From JAJPKK01 sp963802745 (GTDB lineage: Bacteria > Pseudomonadota > Alphaproteobacteria > Rhizobiales > Xanthobacteraceae), in NCBI GenBank assembly GCA_963802745.1, contig CAWDKL010000048.1:1-64000 (forward strand): a stretch of 64,000 nucleotides of DNA. The letters run 5' to 3'. The position numbers and the translations under genes are program-made. The notes beneath the pieces were generated by a model, which saw only the letters and a program-made list of their open reading frames with translations, was not told the DNA's origin and did not search any database. This document shows, in pieces, positions 47,640 to 58,554 of the stretch (the first letter of the stretch is position 1; each line of letters starts with the position of its first letter).

Positions 47640-47749
47640 AATGCCTCTCGGATGCGGATCAGGATCGGTGTCGTTGAGGCCAAGATAGTCGTTCGGTCGC
47701 CCTTTGACAGCCCGCCCGCCAGCGGAACGCCGCGGCGCGCAATGCCGGT

Positions 47750-48367
47750 TCAGATCACATAGATGCGATCGGGCAGTTCGTCGCCGCTACCGGGCGTGCG
47801 AGGAAAATTGGCCTGGAGCACCTTGCCGCAGAGATCGATCGCCGCGATGAAGCCATCCGCGATGCGGCCATCGCGCATATGCGCCGTCAGTGCGTCCACC
47901 GCCTGCTGCCACTGCGCCTGCGGCACCCGCACCGCGATGCCATGGTCGGCGACGATCCGGGCATAGCGCTCGCTAAGCGATACGAAGATCAAAATACCGG
48001 TGTGATCCTGCTTGCGGGCAACGCCGCGGATGGAAAACTGTTCGAGGGCCACCCGGTGCGCGACCGCCCGGCGCGCCGCCCGCGGCATCATGGCGACGCG
48101 CACCCGCGGCAGGCAGAGCAGCACCGACAGGGCAATGAACACGATCAGCTGCATGAGCAGGATGCGGTGGACCGACAGCGCGGTGAGGGCGACCAGGAGC
48201 CACGGCAGCGCCAGGGCCGCCACGGCGGCCAGCAGGATTGGCAGCGCCGTCGCATCCGAGGAAGCCTCGGCCAGAACGCACACGATCTCGCCCGAGGTTT
48301 TGGCTTCGGCGGCGCGGATGGCCGCCCCGATACGTTCACGGTCATGGATCGATATGACGGCCGTCAT
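47750..48367 (-). CDS. TPM-domain membrane protein
   Basis: 205 residues from ATG 48367, which overlaps the stop of the upstream TPM gene (TGATG). The order is a short N-terminal TPM-like segment (RERIGAAIRAAEAKTSGEIVCVLA), two hydrophobic helices (ALALPWLLVALTALSV, LIVFIALSVLLCLP), then the domain core ILIFVSLSERYARIVADHGIAVRVPQAQWQQAV. Third gene of a lemA-TPM-TPM operon, an arrangement widespread in proteobacteria. Function is unknown, membrane-linked. Confidence 0.8.
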   Translation of the reverse strand: MTAVISIHDRERIGAAIRAAEAKTSGEIVCVLAEASSDATALPILLAAVAALALPWLLVALTALSVHRILLMQLIVFIALSVLLCLPRVRVAMMPRAARRAVAHRVALEQFSIRGVARKQDHTGILIFVSLSERYARIVADHGIAVRVPQAQWQQAVDALTAHMRDGRIADGFIAAIDLCGKVLQANFPRTPGSGDELPDRIYVI

Positions 48368-49203
48368 CACCAGCTCCCCGATGCGCCGCCGCCGCCCGAG
48401 GAACCACCGCCGCCGGAAAAGCCGCCGCCGCCGCGACGGAACCGCCGCCGCCGAATCCGCCGAAGCCACCTCCCATAGCCGCCGCCGAAGTCGCCGCCTC
48501 GCGATCCAGCTGAAGCCGCCACCTCGCGAATTGAAGAACCACCAGCGAAAGCCCGGCGAAACGGTGAGCATGGCATCATGAAGCCGAAGAACGCGGCGAG
48601 CACGAATCCAGTCCGACTGCATCGATCTTGGCGTCATGGTCGAGGCGCAGCGACGGGCGCTGTCTGCCACTCCGAACTGTCGGTGGTCAGCACTGTAATG
48701 ATGTCATCGATGCCGCGCGAAATGCCGCCGCCGAAATCGCCGGTCTTGAAGCGGGGCGCGATGGCGTTGGTGATGATGACCTTCGACAGCGCGTCTGTAA
48801 GTGTGCCCTCCAGCCCATAGCCCACTTCGATGCGGACCCGGTGCTCGTTCGGCGCGACCAGCAGCAGCACGCCATTGTTCTTGGTCTTTTCGCCGAGCTT
48901 CCAGGTGCGGAACAGTTCGTTGGCGTAGGGCTCGATCTCCTCGCCCTGCAGCGAATTGACCGTGGCGACGACCAGCTGGATGCCGGACTTGGATTCCAGG
49001 TCGGCGAGCTTCGCCTCCAGGGCAGCGCGCATCGACGCCGGAATAACGTTGGCCTGATCGACGATGCGGCCGGTGAGCGGCGGATAGGTCGCGGCCAACC
49101 CGGCGACGCAAATGCCGACCAGCACCAGGGCCGCCGTCACTGTGGCGGCCAAAAACACGCCTCCTCTCGCGGGCGCGAAAGTGGGGCGGATGTCGGTCAT
49201 CAA
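48367..49203 (-). pseudogene. YgcG-like TPM protein with frameshifted C-terminal third
   Basis: From ATG 49203: a membrane anchor (FLAATVTAALVLVGICVAGLAA), then the TPM domain TGRIVDQANVIPASMRAALEAKLADLESKSGIQLVVATVNSLQG, and the hallmark NNGVLLLVAPNEHRVRIEVGYGLEGTLTDA. The frame stops at 48634. The expected C-terminal membrane helix and Gly/Ser-rich tail (SGGGGSSGGGGASGSW, ending at 48367) are present in other frames, so at least two indels lie between 48500 and 48640. LemA partner protein family; operon with lemA upstream and a second TPM gene downstream. Confidence 0.75.
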
Positions 49204-49237
49204 GGTGCCCTTAACGGTGCGGCGACCCCGGCCGGGA

Positions 49238-49837
49238 TCAGAACTTCACCACCGGGGGCGCCTGCGCGGTCTCGTTCGCGGTAAATTCCGCCATCGGCTT
49301 ATTGCCGCTGAATGCGATCTTGGCCCACACGATGCCGGGGAAGGTCTTGAGCTCGGTGTTATACTGCCGCACCGCTTCGATGTAATCGCGCCGCGCCACC
49401 GCGATGCGGTTCTCGGTGCCTTCGAGCTGCGACTGCAGGGCGAGGAAGTTCTGGTTCGACTTGAGGTCGGGATAATTTTCGCTGACCGCGAGCAGCCGGC
49501 CCAGCGCCCCGGACAGCTGGCCTTGGGCATCCTGGAACTGCTTGAGCTTGTCGGAATCGGTGAGCTGCGAAGCATCGATCCGCACCAACGTCGCCTTGGC
49601 GCGGGCCTCGACCACGGCGGTCAGCACGTCCTTTTCCTGCTTCGCGTAGCCTTGTACGGTACTCACAAGGTTAGGGATGAGGTCGGAGCGGCGCTGGTAA
49701 TTATTCTGCACGTCCGCCCATTTGGCCTTGGCCTGTTCCTCATAGGTCGGGATCGTATTGTAGCCGCACCCCGAGACGGCGAGGCCAAGACAGACGGCGA
49801 CCAAACCGGCACGGATGCGCACGATCGATGCGGTCAT
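49238..49837 (-). CDS. lemA: LemA family protein
   Basis: 199 residues. It starts with a lipoprotein-type signal (VCLGLAVSGCGYNTIPTYEE; Cys24-like lipobox). Long helical body with the LemA signature: KAKWADVQNNYQRRSDLIPNLVSTVQGYAKQEKDVLTAVVEARAKA, GRLLAVSENYPDLKSNQNFLALQSQLEGTENRIAVARRDYIEAVRQYNT. LemA proteins are membrane-associated helical proteins, often linked to TPM proteins and peptidase genes; exact role unknown. First gene of the lemA-TPM-TPM operon. Confidence 0.93.
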   Translation of the reverse strand: MTASIVRIRAGLVAVCLGLAVSGCGYNTIPTYEEQAKAKWADVQNNYQRRSDLIPNLVSTVQGYAKQEKDVLTAVVEARAKATLVRIDASQLTDSDKLKQFQDAQGQLSGALGRLLAVSENYPDLKSNQNFLALQSQLEGTENRIAVARRDYIEAVRQYNTELKTFPGIVWAKIAFSGNKPMAEFTANETAQAPPVVKF

Positions 49838-50009
49838 GACTTTACCTCTCCAAAATTAAACAAAAATTGCGAAGTCGAAGGGCTGTCATGCCCATGGTTC
49901 CGCGTTCGCGCCGAGCGCGCTCGTCACGTATGGCATGGCAACACGGATTGCAACCCGCCGCTCTCCGTGGTGACCGCTCCGCGTGACGTAGCGTCCGGAT
50001 CGAGCCGGA

Positions 50010-50160
50010 CGGGGGAGGGCGGGACACATGCTCGCGTCGGTCGCGGGCATCCATCTCTTGCTTGCGGCGGTTCGATAACACAGACGTGGATGGCCGGGAC
50101 TTGGCCAGGACTTGGCCCGGCCAGGACTCCCAGGTCTTCAGATGTGACCGGAATCCGGTG
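50010..50160 (+). repeat. Dispersed intergenic repeat, type A
   Basis: Block order: GTCGCGGGCATCCATCTC, TTGCTTGCGGCGGTTC, ACGTGGATGGCCGGGACTT, TGGCCCGGCCAGGA, CTCCCAGGTCTTCAG, GTGACCGGAATCCGGTG. The copy at 56281-56411 has the same blocks in the same order on the other strand. It fills most of the gene-free gap 49838-50231. Confidence 0.75.
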
Positions 50161-50231
50161 TAAGTGAACGGCATTGCGTTTAAGGACGGGTCTAGACGCA
50201 ACAACGGACGTGCCAACAAGGCGATGTGAAT

Positions 50232-51179
50232 ATGATCGACCAAGCTCGTGTGTGGGCGCTGCCTGGCGATGCCGCCGACAGGATGGAACGCGATGGTTTT
50301 TTCATCGCGCCGCCGCCGCTGTCGGCCCGCGATATCGCGACGATCACGCACGAACTCGCCGCGTGGAAATCGGTTCCGGCGGTGAATGGTTATGGATGCA
50401 TTTTCAGCGCCGGCGACGCGCTTTTGCAAAATCTCGCGCTCTACACACCGGCTGCATTCAAAGCCGCGCTGTCGGACGATATCCTCGATTTTATGGAGCG
50501 CGCATTCGGGCAACCGGCCGTGCTGGCAAAAATCGAATACCGGCGCGCCGTCGAAACCAAGGCCGAGATGCCGCTGCATTGCGATCAGGGTCACGATATT
50601 TCGATCTATGTTTATCTCGATGGCGTGGATCGCGATCGCGGGTCCACCTATGTGATCCCCGGCACCCAGCATATCGGCATCACGATGAACGATGGTTACA
50701 TTCAGGTGCCGGATTCCGCGCGGGCACGGATCGGCCGCGATCCCGTCGTCGTCGAAGGGCCGCCGGGAGTTTGCCTGTTCTTCCGCACCAATATTTGGCA
50801 CGGACGTACTGCGACGGTTCGCACCGGCCGGGAAATCTTGTGGTTTTCTTACGTGCCGCGGGATTGCGCCGCCGAGGGGCTGAACCTGGTGGTGTTGACC
50901 AATGTGCTGAAAGAGCTGTCGCCGCGACAGCGCGAGGCGCTCGGCCTCGGTCTGCCGGGGCAGCGCAAGAGCGGCGAGGATTTTCGGCTGAGCCGCGAGC
51001 GCGATGCCACGAGCCTGAATCTGGTGCCGCTACGCGATCTTACCCGCATTACGGCACGGCGCATGCTGCGCGCGACCTATCGCGGCTTGCTGCCGCATCA
51101 AGCGCGGCAGCTCATCGTCAAGGCGCTGGCGATGCTGCGGCCGGGGGCGCAAAAGCGGTATTACACCAAGGCTTCGTGA
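50232..51179 (+). CDS. Phytanoyl-CoA dioxygenase (PhyH) family protein
   Basis: 315 residues from ATG 50232 (a second ATG two codons earlier is possible). Fe(II)/2-oxoglutarate fold: iron ligands HxD in MPLHCDQGHDISIYVYLDG, a central STYVIPGTQHIG strand, the distal His in FFRTNIWHGRTATVRTGREILWFSY with the 2-oxoglutarate Arg nearby. Such enzymes hydroxylate lipids, amino acids or natural products. No biosynthetic genes adjoin it, so the substrate cannot be inferred. Lone gene between repeats and the flavoprotein. Confidence 0.8.
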   Translation: MIDQARVWALPGDAADRMERDGFFIAPPPLSARDIATITHELAAWKSVPAVNGYGCIFSAGDALLQNLALYTPAAFKAALSDDILDFMERAFGQPAVLAKIEYRRAVETKAEMPLHCDQGHDISIYVYLDGVDRDRGSTYVIPGTQHIGITMNDGYIQVPDSARARIGRDPVVVEGPPGVCLFFRTNIWHGRTATVRTGREILWFSYVPRDCAAEGLNLVVLTNVLKELSPRQREALGLGLPGQRKSGEDFRLSRERDATSLNLVPLRDLTRITARRMLRATYRGLLPHQARQLIVKALAMLRPGAQKRYYTKAS

Positions 51180-51324
51180 CGGACGGCCGAATCGCATCGG
51201 CGCTGCCGCAGGCCCGGCCCGTCTTTTATGTGCGATCCTTTGGGCCGGTTTAGTGTAAAACTGCCGATAAGGCTGCGCCGAGCGACGGACACAAATCGCC
51301 GGCGACTGAAGACGGAGGAACACA

Positions 51325-53387
51325 ATGGCCAAGAAGCGCGACACCGGACGCAAAAATCCGAAGCTTCAGGAAGCCAAGGCGCTCAGCCGGCGCGGTTTCG
51401 TCACCGGCGGCGCGGCCGCCGGGGTGGGTGCGGCCGTGTTGGCAGGGGCAGCCGAAGCGCAGGCGCAAGGGGTTGTGTGGAATTACGAAGCCGACATAGT
51501 CGTGCTCGGATCGGGATGCGTCGGGCTGCATGCCGCCATCCGCGCCCGCGACCTCGGCGCTTCCGTCATCGTGATCGACCAGAATTTCGACGTGGGCGGC
51601 AAGCTCGTCCACAGCGGCGGCTGGACCTCGCTCGGCGGCGGCGACGCGATCCAGGAGCGCGACCGGGCGGCGGCCGACCCCGACCGCTTGGGATTGACGG
51701 CGCCGCTGGTGAAGCCGGCGGATCTGGAGGACGACCCCGACCGCCTGTTCCGCGATATGACCGACTGGTCGGTGGTCGACGCCACCGGCGTCGCCCGCTA
51801 TCGCTACAACGACCGCGAACTGCACCGCGCCTGGGCCGACAACGCGCCAAAAGTGCGGCAATTCATGATGGACAATTACGTCCGCTTTGCCCGCATCGAC
51901 GGCACCCACCAGGGTGGCGGCGTGTCGCGCGCCCGCGCCGCCCGCGCCATCATGAAGCTCGCCGACAAGACCGACATCAAAGCCGGCACGCTGTCGCCGC
52001 AGGATCGTGGCGATCCCGCCGGCGAGCGACATTCGCCGTTCAATCCGATGCGCACCGTTCCGGGCGGTGCGGCGACTTCGCTCGGTGCGCCCGGCTGGGT
52101 CTATGGCGGCTTCGTCATCGCGCGCTCGCTGGAGTTCAGTGCCCGCGAGAAAGGCATCCGTTTCATGCTCAACCGGCACATGGATGAGCTGATCCGCGAG
52201 CAGCCGTTCTCCGGCCGGGTGCTCGGCGTCAAGGCGAGCTATACGCCGCGGATGCATCCGGAATCCGGCGCGCGGCTCGAAAGCTTTTGGCAGAACGGCA
52301 ATATCGACGAGCGCGCCGGCACCATCACACATCCGTGCCCGCAAGGCGGTGATCATCGCCACGGGGGGCATGCACGGCAGCATTCCGCTGCGCACGATGA
52401 TCGATCCCCGCATGGTCGAGCCGTCGATCGAGTACGGGCCGAGTTCCCTGATCGGACCGCTGAACATGGACGGCAGCGGCATCATCGCCGGCATGAAGAT
52501 CGGCGCCAATCTCGCCGGCATGATGCAGAACTATCAGCATTCGCTGGCTTCGCCGACCATCTCAAGCGTCATCGGCACCCGCGATGCGGTGGCCAGTATC
52601 TTCCCCGGGCACCCGGCGTTCCTGTTCGCGCGCGCCAAGGGCGTGTTCATCGGCTCGGCCGGCTGGGAACATGCGATCGCGGTAAACCAGGTCGGGCAGC
52701 GCTTCTACGACGAGAGCACGATCGGCAATATTTCGAGCGACGCCAAATATCCGCCCGGCACCGACGGCACCCGCGTTCCCTTCGTGCCGCTCGATTGGCG
52801 CAACACCAGCACCGCGCAGGTGAAGGCGCAATATAAGCGATCGGCCGCCGCCGACGCCGCGCTCGCCATGAACGAGGGCTCGCGCGCGCCCGATTATGCC
52901 TCCGGACCGGTGTGGGCGATCTTCGACTCCGCCGCGGTCGCGCGGACCGGGTGGAAAATTCGCTACCCCTATATCGCCGATCCGCCCGACGGGTATTTCC
53001 ACAAGGCCGATACGCCTGGCTGAACTGGCGAAGAAAGTCATGGGGCATCCGTATCAGAAAATGCCGCTCAAATATTTGGAAGAAACCGTCGCCAGATACA
53101 ATGCAGCGGCGAACAAAGGCATCGACACGGATTTCGAAAAGCCGGTCCTGCACCGAATCGACACGCCGCCGTTCTATGCGGCGGCGGCGAGCATCCGGGT
53201 GCTGGATTCCTATGGCGGCTTGCGGATCAACGGCAAGGCCCAGGTTCTCGACACCCAAGGCGCGATCATTCCCGGTCTCTATGCCGGCGGCGAGGCGAGC
53301 GGCGGCGGCACCCAGCACGGCATCGGCCGCGCCTCGGTCCACGGCTATATCGCGGGAACGAATGCGGCGCAGGAGCGGGTGGGGTGA
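51325..53387 (+). pseudogene. FAD-dependent fumarate reductase/ketosteroid-dehydrogenase-like flavoprotein, two frameshifts
   Basis: About 687 residues when corrected. A twin-arginine-like leader (LSRRGFVTGGAAAGVGAAVLAGAAEAQA) comes before the FAD dinucleotide fold ADIVVLGSGCVGLHAAIRARDLGASVIVIDQ and GGKLVHSGGWTSLGGGD. The frame changes near 52328 (GTIT to the expected KAVIIATGGMHGSIPL) and again near 53015 (KADT to LAELAKKVMGHPYQ). The C-terminal signature GGLRINGKAQVLDTQGAIIPGLYAGGEASGGGTQHGIGRASVHGYIAG is intact in the last frame. Each break is one surplus base. The family reduces or desaturates periplasmic or cytoplasmic substrates; this member is probably exported. Confidence 0.87.
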
Positions 53388-53630
53388 GGCGGGGCGGGGC
53401 GCTCTTCAACCTCAATCTTGGCGGCGGTTTTGCAGAAGGTTCGGAAGCATCCGCTGATTCGAGGATCGCCAGACCAGAGAATACACCGACGTCAATTCCA
53501 ACCCTCGGACTGCACTCGGCAGATAAATCGCGACCGTAATTCAACCAATGGCAGACCTTACGTTCCTTTGCTGCCTGCCGTCGCACGTGGGGCCGGAATA
53601 TCACGCCAGCGCAGGACCTACCTATTGCGG

Positions 53631-56274
53631 CTATAACCAACCGCTGTGGAATCGGTCCTGGAGCGATTTAATGCGGGTTGGGAGTGATGGCGCGCCCGTC
53701 ACCAAACCCAGATACATCGCAGCCCGCGTAGCTCCGACATACAGGTATTTGTCGAACAGTTCTGGCTGCTGCTCGGCTAGGCGATCTAGGCCAACAAAAA
53801 AAACGGCCTCGAATTCAAGCCCTTTAATGTGCTGCACATCAAAAACCCGAACATCATTGTCCTGACCTGCGAGATTACCGCGCGGACAGGGAACCGCTCG
53901 GATGTTTTTGCTAGCCAACTTTTCACTTAAGGCATCAGCTAGCGGTATAACATCCTCCTCGTTACTGACGAGCACGGCTATGGGCGGCAGCACTTGTGCG
54001 AGCCGCTCGATTTCGCCGATACGGCTGCCGAGCCATTTGGTCACGGATTCACGATCGGTGAGGTTCGTCGCAAGCACGGGTGCGACGCCCTCATTATCTA
54101 CGCGCTGTGGCAATTGCGCCTCGGGCGCGTCCGGCGTGGACAAGAGAGCGATGCTTCGGGCGAGATCATTTAACTGCCGGCTGTGACGGTAGGTGATGTT
54201 GATGGAACGAACATCGAGACCAGGAACTACCCAATGTAGATCGCTGACGGAGCGGCTGCCCCATTCAGTAATGCGCTGATTGAAGTCACCGCATACCAGA
54301 AAAGACTGCGCCGAAGGATCGCAGAGGGCCGCCATGCAGGCGAGCTGGATCGGCGAGAAATCGGTGGCTTCGTCCACAGCAACTTGCGTGCGATAAAGCT
54401 CACGAGCGGTATTGAGCGCTGCGTAGCGGCCTTGCGCGAACTCACGTGCAATTGGCGGTCGGCCAATAAGCCGCGCATGCCGCGAAGAAGAGCCAGCAAA
54501 ATGAAGTCCACTTCAAGAGGGGTTAAATCCGTCGCCGTAAATCCATCTTTTGCGTACCATCGTCCTTCCGATTGCTGCTCGCGCCGAAACTGGCGATAGC
54601 GGAGCGCCAGCCTGTCAAAGTAGCGTCGGAACGGATTGACGAACCGTCGCGCGGCGCTTTGGATTTGTAGGCTCACTCCAAGCGTACGCAGGTCATTGGT
54701 GGGTAAGCGCCTGTCACCCAACCAATCGCCAATTTTGCTACTTCTGGACTGGCGGTTCAGGCTTCGGCCAGCCGTAGCTGACCGTGCCTGTGCACGGATG
54801 GTCCTGGTATAGGATTCATACGCCGCCTCGCGTCCGATGCGGGGCTGACGCAATTCCTCCTCTTCCTCGCTCTCCTGATCATCGGCTTCGTCAATGCCGT
54901 CGCCGAGGGTTGTTAGGAAATCTGCAAGTTTGTTAAGCAGCGTGGTATCACGCGCCAATTCCCGCGCGATGGCGGTTCGGACCATTGTGTCAGTATCTGC
55001 CTTTAACCGTGCAATGAGGGCTTGAACGTCGTCAGCGGCCTCCGCGATTGCAATAAATGCGGCAGCGCCAGTTCCCGGGATTGCACCGCTCGTGCCGTTA
55101 CTTAGACGTAGCCCAAGCTTGGCGACGACCGGATCCGGAATTCGCGGCCAAGCTCTCGGCATGAGCCTTAAGGTCTGCCCAAAAAGCTTGCCGCTGCCAT
55201 GTGTCAAAGTCGTCGAACCATTGCGTCTGACGGGCGAGCGTAGCGGCTTGCAAAGACGCAATGCTCTCCTTCATCACAAAACTGCCAGTACCGGCTGCTG
55301 TCCGCAAAATGCCAAACCGGTTCCGTGCCAATTCCCGCCGGTAGTCTGCCCACGTCTGTATCCGCAAATCGGATGCAGCAATGTTCTCTCGTCCGAACGC
55401 CTCCTTGACATATTGTTTGAGCAGATCAGTGGGCGTGAACATGAGCCAGCTTTGCGAGTGGCCAGCTGATCCCGCCATCGTAGAAGTCACCATGTCCCTT
55501 TCTTCATCGCTTAAGTATTCCGGATCGAGCTTGAGGCCGAGCCGCTTGATTAGCGTCGTGGTCTTGCCGGTTCCTGGCGGGCCAAGGATCGCTATTTGGG
55601 TATCCAGCGGAAGGCGGAAAATTTCATCTTGGTATTGGTCGAGTAGCGGCTGGTCCCGCAACTCCATTTTGGCGATGGCACTCCGGCGTAAGCCTTCGAT
55701 TACGTTGATGGCATCACGGTCTTCCGCGAGAATCTCCTCAAGGAGGTCAAGGCCGTATTTGGGCTCGGCCATCGCAGCAATCGTCGGAACGATTTAATCG
55801 TCAGCGGACGGAATTCCTTCGCCTCAACTGTTGAGTAAACTGAATCCCATTGCTGTTCAATGATTTTGGCGCGAAGCGTAGCGCGTTCAACCACCTCCAG
55901 AGTGCGGAATCCGTTAGGCGTAACTAGATCGTAATCGGACCCGACGGGAAGCGCCGCCAGTCGGCCGATCGGCGAACGGTAACTTGCTGCTTGCCGCGAC
56001 GGCTGCGCTGGCGTGGCCCGCGAAATGAAGTATGTTCTGGTCTCGCGCAACTCATCTACCACCACAATGCGCGCGATAGCAGGCTCTAAAATGAGGATGA
56101 GGAGTTCGCGGGCACAAGTCTCATTAATTCTTTCTAAATTGCGGATAGCCGGCTCGGAGGTTAGCGTGTTGAACACCGCGAGCACCGTTTCGGCTTGGGG
56201 CCGTGTTTCGCCAAGTTGCTCCAGTGCATTCGCCGCCGTATCGCGGAAAAATCTAGGGTATACTCCGCCAACAT
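53631..56274 (-). pseudogene. GreA-C-like domain + superfamily I (UvrD-like) helicase, multiple frameshifts
   Basis: About 880 residues if merged. N-terminus from ATG 56274 (MLAEYTLDF), helical region (NLERINETCARELLILIL), then a GreA/GreB C-terminal (FKBP-like) domain: ASYRSPIGRLAALPVGSDYDLVTPNGFRTLEVVERA. Then AEPKYGLDLLEEILAEDRDAINVIEGL, Walker A in AILGPPGTGKTTTLIKRL, an acidic coiled-coil insert (EADDQESEEEEELR), Walker B AVDEATDFSPIQL, LVCGDFNQRIT, DVQHIKGLEFEAVFFVGLDRL (motif V) and YVGATRAAMYLGL (motif VI). Frame changes near 56250, 55790, 55125 and 54455; the first lies at a T-run and the last is explained by one missing C. The 55790 change could instead be two overlapping genes, with a helicase starting at ATG 55772. 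Lower GC than neighbours suggests transfer. Link to transcription or defence is inference. Confidence 0.75.
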
Positions 56275-56280
56275 AACAGG

Positions 56281-56411
56281 GATACTGGATTCCGGTCACG
56301 GCTGAACACCTGGGAATCATGGCCGGGCGAAGTCCCGGCCATCCACGTGTTTGTTCTACAACCGCCGCAAGAAAGACGTGGATGCCCGCGACAAGCGCGG
56401 GCATGACGCCG
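56281..56411 (-). repeat. Dispersed intergenic repeat, type A
   Basis: On the minus strand ATGCCCGCGCTTGTCGCGGG, TCTTTCTTGCGGCGGTTGTA, ACGTGGATGGCCGGGACTTC, GCCCGGCCATGATTCCCAGG, then TTCAG and GTGACCGGAATCC. It keeps an open frame (MPALVAGIHVFLAAVV) that runs into the helicase locus, but that part is repeat, not gene. Confidence 0.8.
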
Positions 56412-56504
56412 AGACGCTGATTCAATACGACCGGAACATGGTCGAGGATTCAGACCGGGTGGGGCGGAATCCAACCCGCCCTCACCCATGCCGTCTCAGC
56501 TGCC

Positions 56505-57541
56505 TCAAATCCCCGGCGTATTCACCCGGATTTTGTAAATCCCGGTGCGGGCGGCGATGTAGAGCGTCTTCTTGTCGGCATCGCCGAAGCCCACATTGGT
56601 GGAGATTTCCGGTGCCCGGATGGTGCCGAGATGCTTGCCCTCGGGCGATATGATCCACACGCCCCCGGGGCCGGTTTCGTAGAGATTACCCTTGGTGTCA
56701 ACCCGCAGGCCGTCGGTGATGCCGGGCTCGGTCCCTTTCATGTCGATGAACAGCTTGCCGTTGGCGAGCGAGCCGTCAGGGCGCACGTCGTAGCGATTGA
56801 CGTAAGAATCGCGGCTGCCGTTGACGTAGAGATATTTCTCGTCGGGCGAGAAGGCGAGGCCGTTGGTGTTGGGCATGTCCTTGACTTCGAGCGAGAGCTT
56901 GCCGTCCTTCCAGCGGTAAACCGCGTTGAAATCGAGTTCCTTCTTGGGGTCCTTGTCGCGCAGCCGCAACGCCCCAAACGTGTCGGTGAAATAGATGGCG
57001 CCGTCGCTTTTCACGACCACGTCGTTGGGGCCGCCGAAGCGCTTGCCTTGCCAATTGTCGGCCAGCACGGTGCGCTTGCCGTCCTCTTCGATACGCATGA
57101 GCGAGCGGCCCGCGAAGGTGGCGAGGATCAGCCGGCCCTGGCGGTCCACGGTGAGGCCGTCGGCGCCCATCATGACGAATTCCTCGAACAGCGGATCATT
57201 CCGGTCCTTGCTGTTGTTGGAGATCGGGCCCCAGCGCCAGCGGTCGGGACCGTCATAGCCGACGTGATCGGCGTAGATCGACGCCTTGCCGTCCGGTGTG
57301 AGCTTCCACACCACGGCGCCCGGAATGTCGGTGAACAGCAGGTAGCCTTCGTTGCCCTTCTGCACCCACACCGGGCCTTCGGTAAATCCGAACCCGCCCT
57401 TGACGAGTTCCACCTTGGCGTCCGGCGAGACGATGGCATCGAGCGCCGGATCGAGCCGCAGCACCCCTGGTCGCCCGATTGGGCAACCGCGAAGGTGCAG
57501 CTGAGCAGGCCCGCCGCCACGGTGATCGAAATTTTGGTCAT
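56505..57541 (-). pseudogene. SMP-30/gluconolactonase-like secreted propeller, one-base frameshift
   Basis: The leader ISITVAAGLLSCTFAVAQSGDQG lies in one frame from ATG 57541 (GGGGAGG seven bases upstream). The body, starting VLRLDPALDAIV, continues in another frame from about 57465, where one missing G in a GGGG run joins them. Propeller motifs: GFGFTEGPVWV, GADGLTVDRQGRLILATF, GKRFGGPNDVVVKSDGAIYFTDT, MPNTNGLAFSPDEKYLYVNGS, GITDGLRVDTKGNLYETGPGGV. It is a calcium-dependent lactonase-type fold, exported; the substrate is probably a sugar-acid lactone. It is the last gene before the helicase island. Confidence 0.87.
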
Positions 57542-57756
57542 GTTCATCCTCCCCGCGATCGAAGCGCGGCCGCGGCATCGCGCGGCGCGCTCGCCTGTTC
57601 ACCAGGCGTCGCTACGTGCGTTACGCTACGCCAGAGCCAAGGGCTAGAAAAGCCGGCATGCCGGCATGCCGTCTCGCGCCCTCACGCATTTGCGCCCCGC
57701 CGGCTTTCGGAACCGGTAGGGCAGATCGCGCGGCGCGTACCTGGGCATGCTTTGGT

Positions 57757-58446
57757 TCATCGGTTGGCGCTCTCAACTTCCAGGCTGACCAGGCGTGCCA
57801 ACAGCGTCGCCGGATAAAGCTGACCGATGATGCTCTCGAGATTGGCAAGGCTGCGCGCAACCGGGTGAACCGGCGCGATGTCGCCGTAGCCGGTCGAGGT
57901 CATGGTGACCAGGCTGAAATAGATCAGGTTGCTGGTCAGTTTGGGACCTTCTTCCACCGTCAGGCCCGCAAACGCGTCCGGAAACAGCAGTCCCAGGAAA
58001 GTGAACGGACTGACGAATATGAGTGCGATGGTGAGATAGAGGAGAATCGCGCCGATGATACGGTGGTAATTCACATCACCGCGGCCGAATACCGCGCGCG
58101 AAACGATCCAGGCCAGTGACAATGTGACGATCAGAAACGCGGTTGCATCGAGTGCGAGACCAATCTTCACTTGGTGCGCTTGACGCAATAATATTCCCAC
58201 GGCTCCGGTCAACAGCGCGACGGCCATCGTGAATGCGGCCCAGACCGTTCCGGAGAGGATGACAACGCCGGCAACAAAGGCCATCAGGAACACGAAGCTT
58301 ACGGTTTGCGTGGAGATCAGCGACGCGGCGTGAAACGGCACGGCAACGAAGATCATCGCCGCCATGAGGATCGTAAGCGTCGTCAACAAGGGATCGTGCA
58401 CCCGCTCCCGCCAACGACGCAGCCGGCGTAAGGCTTCGCAATTCAT
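57757..58446 (-). CDS. Potassium channel-like membrane protein
   Basis: 229 residues with about five hydrophobic helices, then a re-entrant pore loop and last helix: LIYFSLVTMTSTGYGDIAPVHPVARSLANLESIIGQLYPATLLARLV. The selectivity filter TSTGYGD is a textbook K+ filter. No cytoplasmic RCK domain or C-terminal nucleotide domain, so gating is not evident. The N-terminus is basic and short. Proteins of this layout are common, unannotated 'ion channel family' members in rhizobial genomes. Confidence 0.88.
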   Translation of the reverse strand: MNCEALRRLRRWRERVHDPLLTTLTILMAAMIFVAVPFHAASLISTQTVSFVFLMAFVAGVVILSGTVWAAFTMAVALLTGAVGILLRQAHQVKIGLALDATAFLIVTLSLAWIVSRAVFGRGDVNYHRIIGAILLYLTIALIFVSPFTFLGLLFPDAFAGLTVEEGPKLTSNLIYFSLVTMTSTGYGDIAPVHPVARSLANLESIIGQLYPATLLARLVSLEVESANR

Positions 58447-58554
58447 CGCATGCTCCGGTCGGTTGATCCTGCAAAGCGGCCGAGCGAGCGCCGCCCCCCA
58501 TTGCGCTGAGCCGCGTCGGCTAACCTCGATACCAACGCCGTTGCGCGAAGGACA

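Noticed and set aside
53631..56274. Gabija (GajAB) defence system
   Set aside because: A UvrD-like helicase is present but no OLD/TOPRIM nuclease gene lies beside it, and the helicase is longer with a different N-terminus.
56281..56425. N-terminal extension of the helicase frame (MPALVAGIHVFLAAVV…)
   Set aside because: It is the open frame of the type A repeat, also present at 50010-50160 without a gene.
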